From NCBI GenBank assembly GCA_023511325.1, contig JAIMBU010000210.1, positions 1 to 5,943 of the forward strand: a DNA stretch of 5,943 nucleotides, given 5' to 3'. The position numbers and the translations under genes are program-made. The DNA comes from Gorillibacterium sp. (GTDB lineage Bacteria > Bacillota > Bacilli > Paenibacillales > NBRC-103111). This document shows positions 4,020-5,943 of the stretch, in pieces (the stretch's first letter is position 1; every line of letters starts with the position of its first letter). Below the pieces are notes generated by a model. It was not told the DNA's origin, made no database searches, and worked only from the letters and a program-made list of their open reading frames with translations.

Positions 4020-5943
4020 TTAAAAAGCAATAAACTCAATTTCATCTGGCTGCTCGTTAAAGGGCTCCCTCTCTCCAGATGCTACCTGATAGATCGTCCG
4101 ATTCGTCTCCGTGACATAATGCAGCATAGCCTTGTAGGGCTGATGACAGACGTTGACCAGACCGATCTGATAGTTCTCTCCATCAAAACGACCCAAGGCG
4201 GCCTGATCGGAGAGGATGAAATAATGGGCACCTACACAATAAGGGCTAGCCGCTGCGTGTTCAGAATAAAGGCTGTAGGCTTTTCCTCTTTCCTTTTGCG
4301 AGGAGACACCCTTGAGCCCTGTAGCCGTTAGCCCTTTATCCAAGGCACCAAAATGATATTCACCAATCATCACCGGCAAGCCTGTCAAACGGCCGACCAC
4401 TTCAATTTGGGGTGTGGGATCAAACTTGTAGCAGTTAATCGAGAACACATCGAAATGCTCGCAGCCCGCAAGCAGATCCTCATCGGTCAGATAGGCATAA
4501 CGCATGCCCAGGTTGAGGTGATGCGGATCAACTGCCTTGGCAGCTTCACTCGGTAGGCGAACATAACGGGCAATCATCTCGCGCGAGAATGCTCGCAGAT
4601 CCAGTCGTGCCTGCTCCGAGAAGCTAGCTGCTTTCTTAACCCCGCCATTCAGTTGGTCGAACCGAAGGAACGTGGTGTTCCACGCTTGGTTAAGCAGACT
4701 GATCTCACCGTTATATCGCTGCTCAAGAAAGGCAAGCAACGCTTGCTTGGAAGCAAAATCATGTTGATTCTCCAACAGCTCTTCGGCAATGATCAAACCC
4801 TCCACGAAGGCCCACTCCGGCTCATTGCGCAGGAAATAACCGATCAGGTAAGGATCATCCTTGAAACGACACAGTTGACTAGCGAAATGCTCAGCATTCT
4901 CCTGATATTCATCACTGAATACATCAGGGAAATCACGAAAGATCAAGCTTCTCGTCTGGGGGAAATTCTCTAGCGGCCATACGTAAGGCAGCTTAGACTC
5001 ATGTGAAAAGCGCTCGCTGGACCAGTTGCCCACCGTATTAAAGCCCCATTCAATTAACCAATTGCGCGTCAGCTTGGTCCAAGCCTCCCACCAGTTCTCA
5101 CCAAATGCACGGATTAAATTGACTGCGGCAAAGTTAATCGTGCTGGACGGCTGAACCCAAGTATTTTCCCTCCAAGCCTCTTGGTAAAGCCCATCCTTCT
5201 CCGGAAGCCAAGTGAACAATTTCTCCATGCCATCAACAGGGCAACCTTCATCTGGTCTGATGCAATCCAGCCCATTACTGTAGAAGACGTTGCCTTCTGG
5301 ATCAACCAACCACCACTGCTCGCCATCCTTCTGCGTGCGGAAGTAGCCTGTCGCCTCAAACTTCCTGCCCGTCCAACCGCCGTAACTGCTCCAGTCAGCG
5401 GGGAAGTTACTTACTTGCTCCTTAGCAATCAATGGTTGAAGCTGGCTGAGCAGCTCCGCTTCGGAATGGATTTTGCCCGGCCAATCCTTCTGCGTCCACT
5501 GGCCAAATTCATCCACCAGTTTAATCTCAGCAAGGGGGTATTCGGGCTCGGCTACACTCAGGTGAAGGTTAGTAATGGCAAGCTTCTGGGTAAAGGAAGA
5601 GCGTTGCACACCGATCCACACTTTGTTCACAAGGGCAAGATCCACTTTATTGCCATGGATGACTGTCTTCAAGCGACCCGGTGTTCTCCCTTGAAACATA
5701 CGCTGAGAGTTAAGCTCGCTTAGCGGTATGGCAATCGTCGTCTTCACACCGGGTAATACTCCAATGGTAAATACGAGATTCGCTAGCTCTGTCAGATTGC
5801 TCTCTTCCCAGAAACCCACATTCAAGCCAACCGACCATTCTTCATGGATGAGCACATCAAAAACCAGATAATTGGCTTTCAGCCAATCCACCCCACCAAG
5901 CTTACCCGGCATATTGTTTAAAACTAAACCCGCTTGCCCTGGC
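4020..5943 (-). CDS. GH50-type glycoside hydrolase (beta-agarase-like), N-terminus cut by window edge
   Basis: The frame is open to the window edge; 640 residues are visible. The first in-window ATG (5912-5910) has no ribosome binding site and the upstream codons stay open, so the true start lies outside. Numbering from that Met, residues 1-125 are beta-rich and resemble the carbohydrate-binding-like N-terminal domain of GH50 enzymes. From about 180 a TIM-barrel catalytic domain begins: WWLVDPEGNVFYSNGLDCIR (200-219), GFNTVGNWS (290-298), GYFLRNEPEW (358-367) with probable acid/base Glu364, and GEYHFGALDKG (517-527) with probable nucleophile Glu518. RFDGENYQIGLV (575-586) and a C-terminal QPYKAMLHYV follow. 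The 154-residue gap between the two glutamates fits clan GH-A retaining enzymes of this family. Known GH50 members cut beta-1,4-galactosidic links in agarose. Outside marine bacteria the substrate may be another galactan or a plant or microbial glycan. Secretion cannot be judged without the N-terminus. Confidence 0.85.
   Translation of the reverse strand, partial: PGQAGLVLNNMPGKLGGVDWLKANYLVFDVLIHEEWSVGLNVGFWEESNLTELANLVFTIGVLPGVKTTIAIPLSELNSQRMFQGRTPGRLKTVIHGNKVDLALVNKVWIGVQRSSFTQKLAITNLHLSVAEPEYPLAEIKLVDEFGQWTQKDWPGKIHSEAELLSQLQPLIAKEQVSNFPADWSSYGGWTGRKFEATGYFRTQKDGEQWWLVDPEGNVFYSNGLDCIRPDEGCPVDGMEKLFTWLPEKDGLYQEAWRENTWVQPSSTINFAAVNLIRAFGENWWEAWTKLTRNWLIEWGFNTVGNWSSERFSHESKLPYVWPLENFPQTRSLIFRDFPDVFSDEYQENAEHFASQLCRFKDDPYLIGYFLRNEPEWAFVEGLIIAEELLENQHDFASKQALLAFLEQRYNGEISLLNQAWNTTFLRFDQLNGGVKKAASFSEQARLDLRAFSREMIARYVRLPSEAAKAVDPHHLNLGMRYAYLTDEDLLAGCEHFDVFSINCYKFDPTPQIEVVGRLTGLPVMIGEYHFGALDKGLTATGLKGVSSQKERGKAYSLYSEHAAASPYCVGAHYFILSDQAALGRFDGENYQIGLVNVCHQPYKAMLHYVTETNRTIYQVASGEREPFNEQPDEIEFIAF

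Noticed and set aside
5181..5723. Plus-strand open frame of 180 codons
   Set aside because: It is antisense to the conserved glycoside hydrolase and has no recognisable domain. Its opposite strand carries strong family motifs.
5910..5912. ATG at 5912 as the real start of the glycoside hydrolase
   Set aside because: No ribosome binding site precedes it, the frame stays open to the window edge, and the upstream codons (PGQAGLVLNN) continue plausibly into the N-terminal beta domain.

Overview
The window looks like a chromosomal stretch from a low-to-mid GC Gram-positive bacterium of the order Bacillales, most like Paenibacillus. The grounds are strong purine-rich ribosome binding sites (GGAGGTG type), vegetative sigma-A-like promoters, Rho-independent terminators, a lipobox-type lipoprotein, and a mix of MerR regulators with a large glycoside hydrolase. 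No rRNA, tRNA, CRISPR array, phage module or intact insertion sequence was seen. The organism assignment is inference from style and gene content.

Layout, left to right. (1) 1-191, minus strand: the N-terminal 63 residues of a lipoprotein, cut by the window edge, with its promoter at 216-244. (2) 192-631: a 440-base stretch without a confident gene. It holds a possible minus-strand terminator (397-440), a doubtful 67-codon plus-strand reading frame, and three copies of a 19-bp motif (530-630) in direct and inverted arrangement. (3) 632-1393, minus: a 253-residue MerR-family regulator with a TipAS-type ligand-binding domain. It has a 19-bp-spacer promoter/operator and a well-placed internal start that would yield the ligand-binding domain alone. 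(4) 1646-1876, minus: a 76-residue very basic glycine/lysine-rich protein followed by a strong terminator. (5) 2204-2866, plus: an atypical short-chain dehydrogenase/epimerase-like NAD(P)-binding protein with a clear promoter. (6) 2938-3042: a cluster of hairpins terminating the two convergent genes. (7) 3030-3860, minus: a second MerR regulator, whose C-terminal half is four predicted membrane helices, again with a 19-bp-spacer promoter overlapping a perfect dyad. (8) 4020-5943, minus: a glycoside hydrolase of the GH50 (beta-agarase-like) type, cut at its N-terminus by the window edge.

The genes appear to be mostly single transcription units rather than one operon: nearly every one has its own promoter, terminator or both. 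The two MerR genes each look autoregulated through a dyad inside the long promoter spacer, and both dyads have the same offset relative to the promoter elements. The most interesting points are the possible TipAL/TipAS-style dual product, the membrane-anchored MerR protein, and the unexplained three-copy 19-bp motif next to the end of the tipA-like gene. No complete novel multi-gene system is evident.
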